Origin: Streptacidiphilus carbonis
GTDB taxonomy: Bacteria; Actinomycetota; Actinomycetes; Streptomycetales; Streptomycetaceae
DNA length: 64,000 nucleotides
Direction: 5' to 3'
Assembly (NCBI RefSeq): GCF_000787775.1
Contig: NZ_BBPM01000010.1
Span: 107,945-171,944, forward strand
Shown here: in pieces, positions 54,161-62,324 of the stretch
Position numbering within the stretch: position 1 is the first letter of the stretch
Layout of the letters: the number at the start of each line of letters is the position of its first letter
Made by a program: the position numbers and the translations under genes
Notes under the pieces: generated by a model
Told to the model about the DNA's origin: nothing
The model's database searches: none
Seen by the model: the letters and a program-made list of their open reading frames with translations, nothing else

Positions 54161-54205
54161 CCAACCGCAGCACCTGCCCGGCCCACCCGGCCGACCGGCC
54201 GGAGG

Positions 54206-55552
54206 TCAACCGATCGTCGGCACCGTGAGGCGCAGCCTGGCGCCGTGGCTCTGCTTCGCCTCGGCGGCCACGCAGCCGCCGTGTGTCTCGGCGATCTGCC
54301 GGACGATCGCCAGCCCCAGCCCCGACCCGGGCAGCGAGCGGGCCTCGGGAGAACGGTAGAAGCGGTCGAAGATATGCGGAAGGTCCGCGGGTGCGATGCC
54401 GGGTCCGCTGTCGTCGACCGTGACCGTTCCGTCCGCGGTCGTGGTCACGGTGATGCGCCCACCGTCCGGGCTCCACTTGACCGCGTTGTCGACCAGGTTG
54501 CCGATCGCGCGCTCCAGGGCGTCCGGGTCGCCGTGGACCAGGCAGGGGGCCAGCTCGGTACGGAAGTCCAACCGCGTGGAGCGGGCGACGGTCCGCTCCA
54601 CGACGTGTTGGGCGAGCAGGTCGAGCCGGGTGTCCTCGGTGTGGGTCCGGGCGCTTCCGTACCGGGCCAGGTCGACCAGGTCGTTGACGAGCAGAGTGAG
54701 TTCGGCGGCCTGCGCCCGTGCCTCGCTGACCAGCAGCGGTGCCTGGGGGTCAGTGACCCCGGCCCCCTCGGTCAGCAGTTCGAGATTGGTGGTGAGGCTG
54801 GTCAGTGGGGTGCGCAGCTCGTGCGAGGCGTCGGCGACCAGTCGGCGCTGGGCGCCCACCGAGTCGTCCAGAGCGGCCATCATCGCGGCGAAGGAACGGG
54901 TCAGCCGGGCGATCTCGTCGTTGCCGCGCGCGGGGAGCCGCACCGTCAGATCCTGAGTAGCCGTCACATGTTCGACCGTATCCATCAGCTGCGCGACAGG
55001 ACGGAGCAAGCGGCCGGCTGTGAGCCGGGCCACAAGGACGGCCAGCAGTCCACCGCCGATCGTGATCAGGATGAGCAGCAGTTCCAGGCTGTCCAGGGTG
55101 GTCCCGACCACGGAGGTGGGTATGGCGGCGCGGACCAGGCTCCCGCTCTTGGCGTCCAGGGGGGCGGTGTAGACGCGGTAGGAGACCCCGTCGTACTTGG
55201 CGTCCTGGAAGTACGGCGGCTGGATGCCGGATGCCACCAGGAGGTCCCGACCGTTCACGGGGATGAAGCCGGCCCGGGGCCCTTCGACCACCGGACTCTG
55301 CAGGAACTGAACCAGCGTCGAGCCGACCGTCACCGTCTCCGTCGGGAACCGCACGCTGGTGCCCGACACCGCGGCCTTCTGCTTGAACGCCTTGAGCATG
55401 TCGGGAGCCTGGTCCGTCGCTGACACCAAGGTGGCGTCGTGTTGGGAGTTGAGCCTGGTGCTCAGCGAGGGATAGAGGATCAGCGCGGCTACGGCGAGGG
55501 CCGCGAGCACCACAGCGCCCCCGGCCAGCGCCAGCCGGTTGCGCAGACTCAC
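54206..55552 (-). CDS. Sensor histidine kinase
   Basis: A 448-residue kinase: membrane helix at about 9-30, an extracytoplasmic sensor (31-150), helix 157-176, HAMP, phospho-acceptor His244 in DASHELRTPLTSLTTNLE, and an ATPase domain (IGNLVDNAVKWSPDG, DSGPGIAP, GSGLGLAIVRQIAETHGG). Architecture is like MprB/TcrY. The GTG at 55552 overlaps the response regulator stop (GTGA) with GGAGGAG upstream. Confidence 0.93.
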   Translation of the reverse strand: MSLRNRLALAGGAVVLAALAVAALILYPSLSTRLNSQHDATLVSATDQAPDMLKAFKQKAAVSGTSVRFPTETVTVGSTLVQFLQSPVVEGPRAGFIPVNGRDLLVASGIQPPYFQDAKYDGVSYRVYTAPLDAKSGSLVRAAIPTSVVGTTLDSLELLLILITIGGGLLAVLVARLTAGRLLRPVAQLMDTVEHVTATQDLTVRLPARGNDEIARLTRSFAAMMAALDDSVGAQRRLVADASHELRTPLTSLTTNLELLTEGAGVTDPQAPLLVSEARAQAAELTLLVNDLVDLARYGSARTHTEDTRLDLLAQHVVERTVARSTRLDFRTELAPCLVHGDPDALERAIGNLVDNAVKWSPDGGRITVTTTADGTVTVDDSGPGIAPADLPHIFDRFYRSPEARSLPGSGLGLAIVRQIAETHGGCVAAEAKQSHGARLRLTVPTIG

Positions 55553-56220
55553 GGCTCCTCCCGCAGCACATAGCCCAGGCCGCGCACGGTCTGGACGATC
55601 CGCGGCTCGCCGCCGGCCTCCAGTTTGGCGCGCAGGTAGCTGACGTACACCCACAAGGCGTTGGAGGACGGACCGAAGTCGTACCCCCAGACCGAGTCGA
55701 AGATCAGGCTACGGCTGAGCACCCGTTGCGGATTGCGCAGGAACAGCTCCAGCAGGGCGTACTCGGTCCTGGTCAGGTCCAGCGGCCGCTGTCCGCGGCG
55801 GGCGCGGCAGGCTGCGGTGTCCATTTCCAGGTCCGCGTAGCGAAGCAGTTCCTGGTCGGCGCCGCTGCGCCGGAGCAGCGCCCGGATGCGGGCCCGCAGT
55901 TCCTCCAGCGCGAACGGCTTCGCCAGGTAGTCGTCCGCACCGGCATCCAGGCCCGCGACCCGGTCGGCCACCAGGTCGCGGGCGGTGAGCATGAGGATCG
56001 GCGTCCGGTCCCCGCGCCCGCGGAGGGCGCGGCACACCTCCAGGCCGTTGGGCTCGGGCATCAGGATGTCCAGGACGACGGCGTCCTGCCGGACAGCGGC
56101 CAGTGACTCCAGCGCGGAGGCCCCGTCAGCGGCCACCGACACCTCGTACCCGTCCCGGGTCAGGGCGTGCGCCAGCGAACGGCGCACGGCGTCGTCATCA
56201 TCGACCACCAGTACTCGCAT
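55549..56220 (-). CDS. OmpR-family response regulator (MprA-like)
   Basis: A 223-residue regulator: RVLVVDDDDAVRRSL, phospho-acceptor Asp51 in VVLDILMPEPNG, KPFALEELRARIRALLRR, then winged helix LTRTEYALLELFLRNPQRVLSR, SNALWVYVSYLRAKLE, VRGLGYVLR. It is coupled to the kinase gene and lies 50 bp downstream of a secreted protein gene in the same direction, so the three may form one operon. Confidence 0.93.
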   Translation of the reverse strand: MRVLVVDDDDAVRRSLAHALTRDGYEVSVAADGASALESLAAVRQDAVVLDILMPEPNGLEVCRALRGRGDRTPILMLTARDLVADRVAGLDAGADDYLAKPFALEELRARIRALLRRSGADQELLRYADLEMDTAACRARRGQRPLDLTRTEYALLELFLRNPQRVLSRSLIFDSVWGYDFGPSSNALWVYVSYLRAKLEAGGEPRIVQTVRGLGYVLREEP

Positions 56221-56269
56221 CCCTACAGCCTGCCTCAGCCGCATTCTCCGTCGGACGTCGGTGCGCCGT

Positions 56270-56899
56270 TCAGCCGGTGGCGGCCTTCAGCCGGTCGATG
56301 GCGTCCGCCAGCTGCTGGGGTGTCACCCCCAGGTGCCCGGCGATGGCCTTGAAGGCTGCGCTCTGCGGATCGACGCCGTGGGAAGCCGCAGCGAGCCGCA
56401 TCAGCGAGTCCAGTGCGGTCTGCGCCGAGGGCACGGGCACGCCGAGGAGAGCGGCCAGGCGCTGTGCTGTGAACACCGGGGCAGGATTTCCAGACCCGCC
56501 CGGCTTGTCGACCGGTCCGGGCTTGCCCGGCCCGGTCCCCGATCCGAAGACCGCCTGGAGAATCGGAGCGGCCTTCGCGGTGCTGATGCCGAGCCCCGCC
56601 GCGAAGGCCCGCAGCACGGCGGGGTCGGCCACCGTCCCGCCGTTCTGCCCGAGCAACGACTTGACCGCCCTGAGCGCCTGGTCGAGCCGCTGGACAGAGA
56701 TGCCACGGTCCTTGGCGACCTGGTCCAGTCCCTTGCTCGTTCCCGCGTCCTTGGCCTCGGCCTGCGTCGAGCCCGAGGAGGGCGAGGTCTTGGCTGCGAC
56801 CGGGCTGCTGGTCGCAGCCGAGGCGGCCACCACCCCGGACAGTGTGAGGCTCATCGCCAGCGCCGTTCCTGCGGCGACCAGTCGGGAGTTGCGGCGCAT
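56270..56899 (-). CDS. Secreted protein with short helical repeats
   Basis: A 209-residue exported protein. The signal peptide is at about 1-30 (RRNSRLVAAGTALAMSLTLSGVVAASAA). The mature part contains four to five related helical units with the pattern LGV-x-(PS)-x-x-x-(A)-x-(A)-(IL), for example RGISVQRLDQALRAVKS, LGISTAKAAPILQAVF, LGVPVPSAQTALDSLMRL and LGVTPQQLADAIDRLK, plus a Gly/Pro-rich linker. No enzyme motif. AAAGGGG precedes ATG 56899. Placed just before the response regulator gene, so it may be the signal modulator or a major target of that system. Confidence 0.75.
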   Translation of the reverse strand: MRRNSRLVAAGTALAMSLTLSGVVAASAATSSPVAAKTSPSSGSTQAEAKDAGTSKGLDQVAKDRGISVQRLDQALRAVKSLLGQNGGTVADPAVLRAFAAGLGISTAKAAPILQAVFGSGTGPGKPGPVDKPGGSGNPAPVFTAQRLAALLGVPVPSAQTALDSLMRLAAASHGVDPQSAAFKAIAGHLGVTPQQLADAIDRLKAATG

Positions 56900-57001
56900 C
56901 TGCGCCCCTTTCCACAGGGACCGGCCGGTCGCCGGTCCGTCTACAGCCACCAGCAAACCCACCGCGCCTCACAGGAAGCGTCGCCCGACCTTAAAGAAAC
57001 C

Positions 57002-57235
57002 TCAGGAACTGCACCGTCTGCGGCCCCGATGCCTGCCGTCAGGCCGCTTTGTGGACGACGCTGTCACCCGGCTGTCCGGGCCCGGGAAGACGAGCCTGGT
57101 ACGCCCGGAGTCCGACCAGCGAACGTCGTACGGAAGGCTGCCGTCCGGGTTGTGCAGCGCCACGATCAGGCCGTCGCGGCCCACCGGGGCGGCCCCCGTC
57201 AGCACACGGGCAAACGCGACCGCGTCCTCAGGCAT
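57002..57235 (-). CDS. DUF1918-like protein with atypical N-terminus
   Basis: A 77-residue frame. Its middle, GLIVALHNPDGSLPYDVRWSDSGRTRLVFPGPDSRV, matches the second half of DUF1918, but the usual beginning (K-x-x-VGD-x-L-x-x-x-G-x-x-VG) is replaced by MPEDAVAFARVLTGAAPVGR. It may be a diverged or 5'-decayed copy. It starts 26 bp after the DUF1876 gene, and DUF1876/DUF1918 pairs are common in actinomycetes. Confidence 0.55.
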   Translation of the reverse strand: MPEDAVAFARVLTGAAPVGRDGLIVALHNPDGSLPYDVRWSDSGRTRLVFPGPDSRVTASSTKRPDGRHRGRRRCSS

Positions 57236-57261
57236 CAGGGCGGTTCGGTTCGGTGAACCGA

Positions 57262-57519
57262 TCAGCGACCGGCAGGACCGGCCAGGTAGGCGAAATCGTG
57301 CGAGGCTGCCTCGTGCAACCGGGCGCCGAGGTCCTCCAGTGCGCGGCCTGCGGCCAGTTCGTCGCCGATCTCCGGAACGGACCGGTCCGCCGGATTGCGC
57401 CGGGCCACCCCCCTGCCGGTGAGGGTCGACGTGTCCCCCCTCGTGATGACGGCGCGCGCGTGAGTGTCGTCTTCCTCCTCGATGATGAAGATCTCCACCG
57501 TCCACTGCTTGGCTTCCAT
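57262..57519 (-). CDS. DUF1876 family protein
   Basis: An 85-residue protein: KQWTVEIFIIEEEDDTHARAVIT, then GRGVARRNPADRSVPEIGDELAAGRALEDLGARL, which are the DUF1876 hallmarks. Small dsRBD-like fold expected; function unknown. ATG 57519 has GGAG 6 bases upstream. First gene of a likely two-gene operon with the DUF1918-like gene. Confidence 0.9.
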   Translation of the reverse strand: MEAKQWTVEIFIIEEEDDTHARAVITRGDTSTLTGRGVARRNPADRSVPEIGDELAAGRALEDLGARLHEAASHDFAYLAGPAGR

Positions 57520-57811
57520 GACATGCTCCGTCCATGGAGTGGGTGCCCCGGCCCCGGACGCCGCCGCAGGCGGGGTTTTCAGCTGTCGAGGAAAGTCTGT
57601 CCGGTCAGTTTCCATTGAACATCGCCCACGCTCGACCGTGCGAACGAGGCTTGTGACGACCGGGCCCGCCGCGGTGGCCGAGAGGCTTCCGGCGGGCTTC
57701 ACCACGCCGCGGGGACCGAGCGTCAGGCCCGGCCAGCATCGCTCACGGAACCGGACAGCGCCTGTCGTGAGTTCGGGCAGCGGCGGCGCCTGCCTCTATG
57801 GTGTGGGACCT

Positions 57812-58351
57812 ATGAGGCTGGTGGAATTGGAGATTGCCCTGTGCAACTGGGCGGACATTCAGTGCGGATGTGGCCGCTCGGCAGAGCATCTGGCAACGGA
57901 ACTGCTTCGAGCCGCCGAGGGCGAGCCTTACGGGTTGGTCAGCGCTCTGGACGGTCATGCGTGGAGTGCTCCCGTGCTCTTCCCCCCGGCTGTCGCCGTG
58001 GCCTCGGTGTGCCTGGCCGCCCTGTCTGGCGACATCCCGGCGCAGGCCCGAGTTGAGTTCCTGGACCTGCTCTTGTGGCTGGTCTCAGGAGATGGGACTG
58101 ATTTCGGCTCCGCTGCCGAAGGGCTTGATCTGCCATTGCTGTGCCAGCAGAGAGCAAGGGAGGGGCTCTGGCTTCTGTATGACGAGGTGGCCTCAGGAAG
58201 ATCCGTGGAAGCGGCCGGCAGCGCGTTCGAGATCCTCAGCGTCGTGGAATCGGACCGAGAACGGCTCCACAAGGTGCGCGACCACGCCGGCGACCTGCTG
58301 CCGTGGCACTGCCAGAACGGGCTCTGCGACGAAGAACCGGAACCGAGCTGA
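57812..58351 (+). CDS. Hypothetical protein, mainly helical
   Basis: A 179-residue cytoplasmic protein with no recognised family. Acidic and leucine-rich with Trp-containing helices (LCNWADIQCGCGRSAEHLATELLRAAE, ARVEFLDLLLWLVSGDG, AREGLWLLYDEVASGRS) and a C-terminal segment LPWHCQNGLCDEE with two cysteines. Composition is unlike its neighbours (fewer Arg), resembling the SUKH- or HEAT-like immunity-type proteins of Streptomyces, but that is only an impression. ATG 57812 with GTGGGA upstream. Confidence 0.6.
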   Translation: MRLVELEIALCNWADIQCGCGRSAEHLATELLRAAEGEPYGLVSALDGHAWSAPVLFPPAVAVASVCLAALSGDIPAQARVEFLDLLLWLVSGDGTDFGSAAEGLDLPLLCQQRAREGLWLLYDEVASGRSVEAAGSAFEILSVVESDRERLHKVRDHAGDLLPWHCQNGLCDEEPEPS

Positions 58352-58870
58352 GCCGGTGCCGAGAATCCAGAAAGCCTGCGATCAGGCCGTGTCCTCCGCT
58401 CAGACCCGCTTGGGACGTCCTGGGCAGATCCGTGACATTGCCCACCCGATGAATCTTCAACAAATCCGACCAGGCGCAATGCCAGAACGCCCCCCCGGGG
58501 CTCTGCCCGGCGAGCGGGCCTGCCGCTCGAAGCGGTGACGTCCACACCGGTCAGGCCGTCTCCGCCGACAGCGAGCCGGGAATGTCCGGCGCCTCGGCCG
58601 ATCCGACGGGCCCGCACCTGCACTCCGAGGTGGACGCGGCCGAGCAGTACAGGTCCGACATCAACCCGCTCCCCCGGCCGGCCTCCCACGGAGTCCATCT
58701 GGCCAGAGCCGGTCCTTGTCTCGGACCAGTTCTTACCTGTGACCTTCCTGGGTGTCCGTGCGTGTTCGCTTTTCGGCCACTCGCTCGCCATCGCGGGCTG
58801 GAAGAACTGGGGTGCCCCCAACCGCGCCAGGTCACTGGACGCGGTGGACCTCACTCCAAGGAATCCCCCG
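58352..58870. other. Intergenic region containing an M23 peptidase relic
   Basis: About 520 bases between the hypothetical protein and the surface protein gene. Apart from the peptidase remnant at 58537-58692 there is no supported gene. The promoter of the surface protein must lie in 58700-58870. Confidence 0.45.
58537..58692 (+). pseudogene. C-terminal remnant of an M23 (lysostaphin-type) peptidase
   Basis: A plus-strand frame reads HTGQAVSADSEPGMSGASAD, PTGPHLHSEVDAAEQYRSDI and NPLPRPASHGVHL. This corresponds to the end of M23 peptidases (G-x-S/TG..GPHLHFEV..YGSDIDP..YLRSHGV), including the zinc-ligand HLH. The Phe/His context is altered and the upstream catalytic HxxxD is missing, so it is a decayed fragment. 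It lies just upstream of a cell-surface protein gene. Confidence 0.6.
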
Positions 58871-60220
58871 ATGACTTCTCACTCGCGCTCCTCGCGCCGG
58901 CGTGCCGCGGCCGCCTCCACGGTGTCCCTTCTCGCCGCAACAGTGGTCGCCGGGACGGTCGGTCAGACGTCGGCCCTGGCCGCCACCCCGGTTCCGGCCG
59001 GGTTCACGGTGACCCAGCTGGCCACCGGACCGGCCGGGCTGAGCAGCCCTGACGACATCACCCGCCTTGGCGACCACCTGTTCGTCGCCTACCAGAACGG
59101 CGTGGGCTCCGACGGCAAGCCGTCCAGCAACGGCACCACCAAAAGCGTGATCGTCGAGTACACGTTGACGGGGAAGCAGCTGGCGTCCTGGTCGGTCGTG
59201 GGCAAGGTCGACGGCATGGGCGCCGACACCGCCCATGAACGCGTCCTCGCCTCGGTCAACGAGGACGGCAACTCCAGCCTCTACAGCGTGAGCCCCGGCA
59301 AGTCGTCGGCGAAGCAGGTCGAGCACTACGGCTACCAGGGCCTGACGCACGGCGGCGGCACCGACAGCGTGCTCGTGACGGGTGGGAAGATCTACATCAC
59401 GGCCTCCGCCCCGGCGGCCGACGCTGACGGCAAGACCTACAGCAAGGCTGCTCTCTACACCGCGACCCTCACCCCGGGCATGTCCGGAAAGGACGGCGTC
59501 GTCGCGCTCACCGCGGTGCTCGCGGACAACGCGACCGCCGTCGACCTCGTCACCGGCAAGAGCACCAAGCTGAACCTGTCCGACCCCGACTCCAGCGAGA
59601 AGGTGCCCGCGGCCGTACCCGGGATCGGCGGTGACCTCCTGCTGGACAGCCAGGGCGACAAGCAGCTCGTCCTCCTGCACGGCGGCGACACCCCCAAGGT
59701 GCTGAACGTCAGCACCCAGGTCGACGACACCGCGTTCGCCACCAACACCACCGGCACGCTCTACGTGGTCGACTCCGGGAGCAACAGGCTGGAGGCGATC
59801 ACCGGTCACTTCACCGCAGGCCAGGCGTTCACCTCCGTGCCCGGCGACTCCGACACCCTCAAGAGCACGCTCGGCACGATCGACCTCGCCAGCGGCAAGA
59901 TCACCCCCTTCGCGTCGTTCGGTTCGCCCAAGGGCCTGCTGTTCGTCAACGAGACGCTGCCCGCCGGCAGCGGTCCCTCGACCGGCCCGTCCGCGAGCGC
60001 CTCCGTCAGTACCACTGCGAGCGGCACAGCCGGCCCCTCGGCCGCCGTCTCCGCCTCCGCCTCCGCCTCCCAGGGGGCGGCGGCATCCAGCACCGCACCG
60101 GCACTGGCCGAGACCGGTTCCTCCGGTTCCGGGACCATCGCAGCGGTGGGCGCCGTCGTCGTCCTCTTGGGCGGGGCGGCGCTGTTCGTCACGCGTCGTC
60201 GCGTGGGCCGCCGCGGCTGA
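58871..60220 (+). CDS. LAETG-anchored surface protein with propeller-like domain
   Basis: A 449-residue exported protein. The signal peptide is at about 1-38 (RRRAAAASTVSLLAATVVAGTVGQTSALA). Residues 40-365 form a repeat-rich, NHL/propeller-like domain (DDITRLGDHLFVAYQNG, GLTHGGGTDSVLVTGGKIYI, VPGIGGDLLLDSQGDKQLVL, LYVVDSGSNRLEAIT). A Ser/Thr/Ala linker leads to the sorting signal LAETG (412-416), a hydrophobic helix and the tail RRRVGRRG. LAxTG signals are used by class E sortases of Streptomyces, so the protein should be linked to the cell wall. Function otherwise unknown. Confidence 0.87.
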   Translation: MTSHSRSSRRRAAAASTVSLLAATVVAGTVGQTSALAATPVPAGFTVTQLATGPAGLSSPDDITRLGDHLFVAYQNGVGSDGKPSSNGTTKSVIVEYTLTGKQLASWSVVGKVDGMGADTAHERVLASVNEDGNSSLYSVSPGKSSAKQVEHYGYQGLTHGGGTDSVLVTGGKIYITASAPAADADGKTYSKAALYTATLTPGMSGKDGVVALTAVLADNATAVDLVTGKSTKLNLSDPDSSEKVPAAVPGIGGDLLLDSQGDKQLVLLHGGDTPKVLNVSTQVDDTAFATNTTGTLYVVDSGSNRLEAITGHFTAGQAFTSVPGDSDTLKSTLGTIDLASGKITPFASFGSPKGLLFVNETLPAGSGPSTGPSASASVSTTASGTAGPSAAVSASASASQGAAASSTAPALAETGSSGSGTIAAVGAVVVLLGGAALFVTRRRVGRRG

Positions 60221-60364
60221 GACCGCTCTCGCCCTCCCGCGAGTGCGGAGTTGATGCGTCTGTACTCCGACCGCCTGCACCGTGAGTACGGGCCCGAGCC
60301 ACGCAGTCGCATACGAGGGTGACCGAGGTGGACTCCGGTCCCACGGTGCCGCACATATAGACAA

Positions 60365-60422
60365 CAGGGCCTCCTGGACAGCTTGTTGGCGTACACGCCC
60401 TTCGAGCTACCGGGAGGCCCTG
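60365..60422. terminator. Possible bidirectional terminator between convergent genes
   Basis: CAGGGCCTCC (60365-60374) pairs with GGAGGCCCTG (60413-60422), followed by the pyrimidine run CTTTCTCT. The loop is long (38 bases). Located between the convergent surface-protein gene and the HTH-like gene; 60221-60364 holds nothing else recognisable. Confidence 0.4.
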
Positions 60423-60454
60423 CTTTCTCTCAAGGCCGGACAGACACCAGCCAC

Positions 60455-60994
60455 TCAGGGTCGGCCGGCGGCGTCAACGGCATGCTCCTTGAGGAATGCG
60501 CCCGCATGGGCTGCGGCTTCCTCCGCGGTCGCGTAGCACGCCCCGTCGCCGGTCGCACCGGATGCTCCGTCGGCACCCTCGCCCGTCCAGCTCCAGCCGC
60601 CGGATGGCGCCTGGACCAGTTCGGCAGTCCCACCGAAGATTTCAAGGTTGCTCGTGCGTGCTGTCGGGGGCGCCGGGCGGGTGACGGCGTCGGGCCACTT
60701 CTTGCGGGCGCCCTGGCGGGTGATGCCCCACACGGCCCCCAACTGCTCGTAACTTGCCCCGTAGGAGCCGGCGGTCGCTGCCGCGTTCGCGGTCAGTCGC
60801 TTGACCTCCGCGTCCACCGTCCTCCAAGCGGCAAGGACGGACAGAGCCACTTCGACGGGGTTCGCGTCCCACATGCGGTCCACGGAAAGCCCGGTCTCCC
60901 GGGAGCGAATGGCTGAGGCCAATGGGTTCAGGGCGTCATACAGAGCCCTGTCGAGTTCCACCTGTTCTTCGCGGGTGATCTCACGCAGCATCAT
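60455..60994 (-). CDS. Small HTH-like protein with leaderless promoter
   Basis: A 179-residue acidic protein. N-terminal helices (REITREEQVELDRALYDALNPLASAI) and VEVALSVLAAWRTVDAEVKRLTANAA lead to a possible HTH, YEQLGAVWGITRQGARKKWPDAV, followed by a short, Gly/Ala-rich beta segment typical of a DUF with TAEEAAAHAGAFLKEH. The HTH segment resembles those of Streptomyces proteins that regulate their own expression. A -10-like TATAGT lies 7 bp upstream of ATG 60994, so the mRNA is probably leaderless, and tandem palindromic repeats cover the promoter. Confidence 0.7.
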   Translation of the reverse strand: MMLREITREEQVELDRALYDALNPLASAIRSRETGLSVDRMWDANPVEVALSVLAAWRTVDAEVKRLTANAAATAGSYGASYEQLGAVWGITRQGARKKWPDAVTRPAPPTARTSNLEIFGGTAELVQAPSGGWSWTGEGADGASGATGDGACYATAEEAAAHAGAFLKEHAVDAAGRP

Positions 60995-60995
60995 G

Positions 60996-61037
60996 CGACA
61001 ACTATAGTTTACGAATCGAGGATCGACAACTACAGTT
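60996..61037. promoter_or_regulatory. Tandem CGACAACTAYAGTT repeats over a promoter
   Basis: CGACAACTATAGTT (60996-61009) and CGACAACTACAGTT (61024-61037) are direct repeats with a 28-bp period. The first contains the perfect palindrome AACTATAGTT, which overlaps the -10 element of the minus-strand HTH-like gene. Autoregulation by its product is a reasonable inference. Confidence 0.6.
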
Positions 61038-61097
61038 ACCGCCCTGCCGGTGGTCGCGCCTCACTCGACCTGGATCCCCAGGTGGCCACCAGTTCCT

Positions 61098-61733
61098 TCA
61101 GCCCAGGGGGGCCGTGGCGCCCGGGGCCAGGCGCTGGTAGCGGGCCGGGGTGAGGTCGGAGCCGAGGAAGTTGCCCAACATCGCCGTGCCGATGTCGTTG
61201 AGAGCGCCGTCGTGGATCGCGAAGGCGTCGCGGGGGGCGATCTCGCGAACGTAGTCGATGAGTTGGCCGGTCGTGGACCAGGGGCCGTGGACCGGCAGGA
61301 GCAGGGTGGCGACCTGGGTCCCGGGGACGGTGAGGGCATCCCCGGGGTGGAACAGGGCGCCGTCGATGAGGAAGCCGATGTTGGCGATGCGCGGGATCTC
61401 CGGGTGGATGACGGCGTGCCAGGCGCCATGGACGCTCACGTCGAAACCGGCGGCGGTGAAACGGTCGCCGTCGCCGACGGCGGTGACCCGCGCACCGAGG
61501 CCGTCCAGCTTGCGGGCGACGGCGGAGTTGGTCCAGATCCGCAGGGCGGGGTTGTCCTCGGCCGCGCGGCGCAGCACCTCCTCCGAGAAGTGGTCGAAGT
61601 GCTCGTGCGCGACCAGCACGGCGTCGGCGCCGTCCAGTGCCGAAGGCTCCGTCAGGCCGCCCGGGTCGACGACCAGGCGACGGCCGTCCTCCTCGATGCG
61701 GACGCAGGCGTGGCCGTACTTGGTGAGCTCCAT
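61098..61733 (-). CDS. Metallo-beta-lactamase fold hydrolase (UPF0173/YtkL-like)
   Basis: A 211-residue metal-dependent hydrolase: MELTKYGHACVRIEEDGRRL, metal motif His43-E-His45-F-Asp47-His48 in VAHEHFDHFSEE, then FLIDGALFHPGDAL and the late histidine in FAIHDGALNDIG. Short, without additional domains, like the L-ascorbate-6-phosphate lactonase/UPF0173 group. It is divergent from a MarR gene across three TGTACA sites, so it is probably induced when MarR binds its ligand. Confidence 0.87.
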   Translation of the reverse strand: MELTKYGHACVRIEEDGRRLVVDPGGLTEPSALDGADAVLVAHEHFDHFSEEVLRRAAEDNPALRIWTNSAVARKLDGLGARVTAVGDGDRFTAAGFDVSVHGAWHAVIHPEIPRIANIGFLIDGALFHPGDALTVPGTQVATLLLPVHGPWSTTGQLIDYVREIAPRDAFAIHDGALNDIGTAMLGNFLGSDLTPARYQRLAPGATAPLG

Positions 61734-61756
61734 GACGGTATGACCCTTTCCAGTCA

Positions 61757-61789
61757 TTGTACAATCTATTTGTACAACTGGACTGTACA
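61757..61789. promoter_or_regulatory. MarR-type operator cluster (TTGTACAA repeats)
   Basis: Two perfect 8-bp palindromes TTGTACAA (61757-61764 and 61770-61777) and a third core TGTACA (61784-61789) are spaced 13 bp apart in the 70-bp gap between the divergent hydrolase and MarR genes. Such arrays fit cooperative MarR-dimer binding. Confidence 0.65.
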
Positions 61790-61803
61790 CCTGGGTTGTG
61801 TGA

Positions 61804-62247
61804 ATGGGTACCATGGACCGCATGGACGCGGATGGACTGGCCGAGGACCTGCGGCAGACGATCGGGGAACTGGTCCGGGCGGTGCGCAGGGTGGACACCA
61901 TGCCGCCGGGCGAGGCCGCCATCCTCGGCTACCTGGACCGCAGCGGCCCGATGACCACGGCGGAGCTCGCCCAGCGGCGCGGCGTGACGCACCAGTCGGC
62001 GGCGAAGTCGGTGAAGGAACTGACCGGGGATGCCCTGGTGCGCAGCGAGCCGCACCCGGACGACGGGCGCAAACTGCTGCTGCACATCACCGACGCGGGC
62101 CGCGAGTGTCTACGCCGGGAACGGGGCCGCCGGGCCGACACCCTGACCGGCGCGATCGAGGACGCCTTCGACGCTGCGGAGCAGGAGAGACTGCGCGACT
62201 GCGTCGCCCTGCTGTCCCGGCTGACCGCTCATCTCGGCGGCACGTGA
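61804..62247 (+). CDS. MarR-family regulator
   Basis: A 147-residue winged-helix regulator: DTMPPGEAAILGYLDRSGPMTTAELAQRRGVTHQSAAKSVKELTGDALVRSEPHPDDGRKLLLHITDAG, with the DxRxx wing motif (DDGRK). C-terminal helix mediates dimerisation. ATG 61804 is followed by in-frame ATGs at 61813 and 61822, any of which may be used. It probably represses the divergent metallo-hydrolase and itself through the TTGTACAA sites. Confidence 0.9.
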   Translation: MGTMDRMDADGLAEDLRQTIGELVRAVRRVDTMPPGEAAILGYLDRSGPMTTAELAQRRGVTHQSAAKSVKELTGDALVRSEPHPDDGRKLLLHITDAGRECLRRERGRRADTLTGAIEDAFDAAEQERLRDCVALLSRLTAHLGGT

Positions 62248-62324
62248 GGTCGCCGACGCCGTGTTCTGGCGCCTGGAGTACCACATGGACGGGCTGCGGG
62301 TGAACGTGGCACGGCGCGCCTGCG

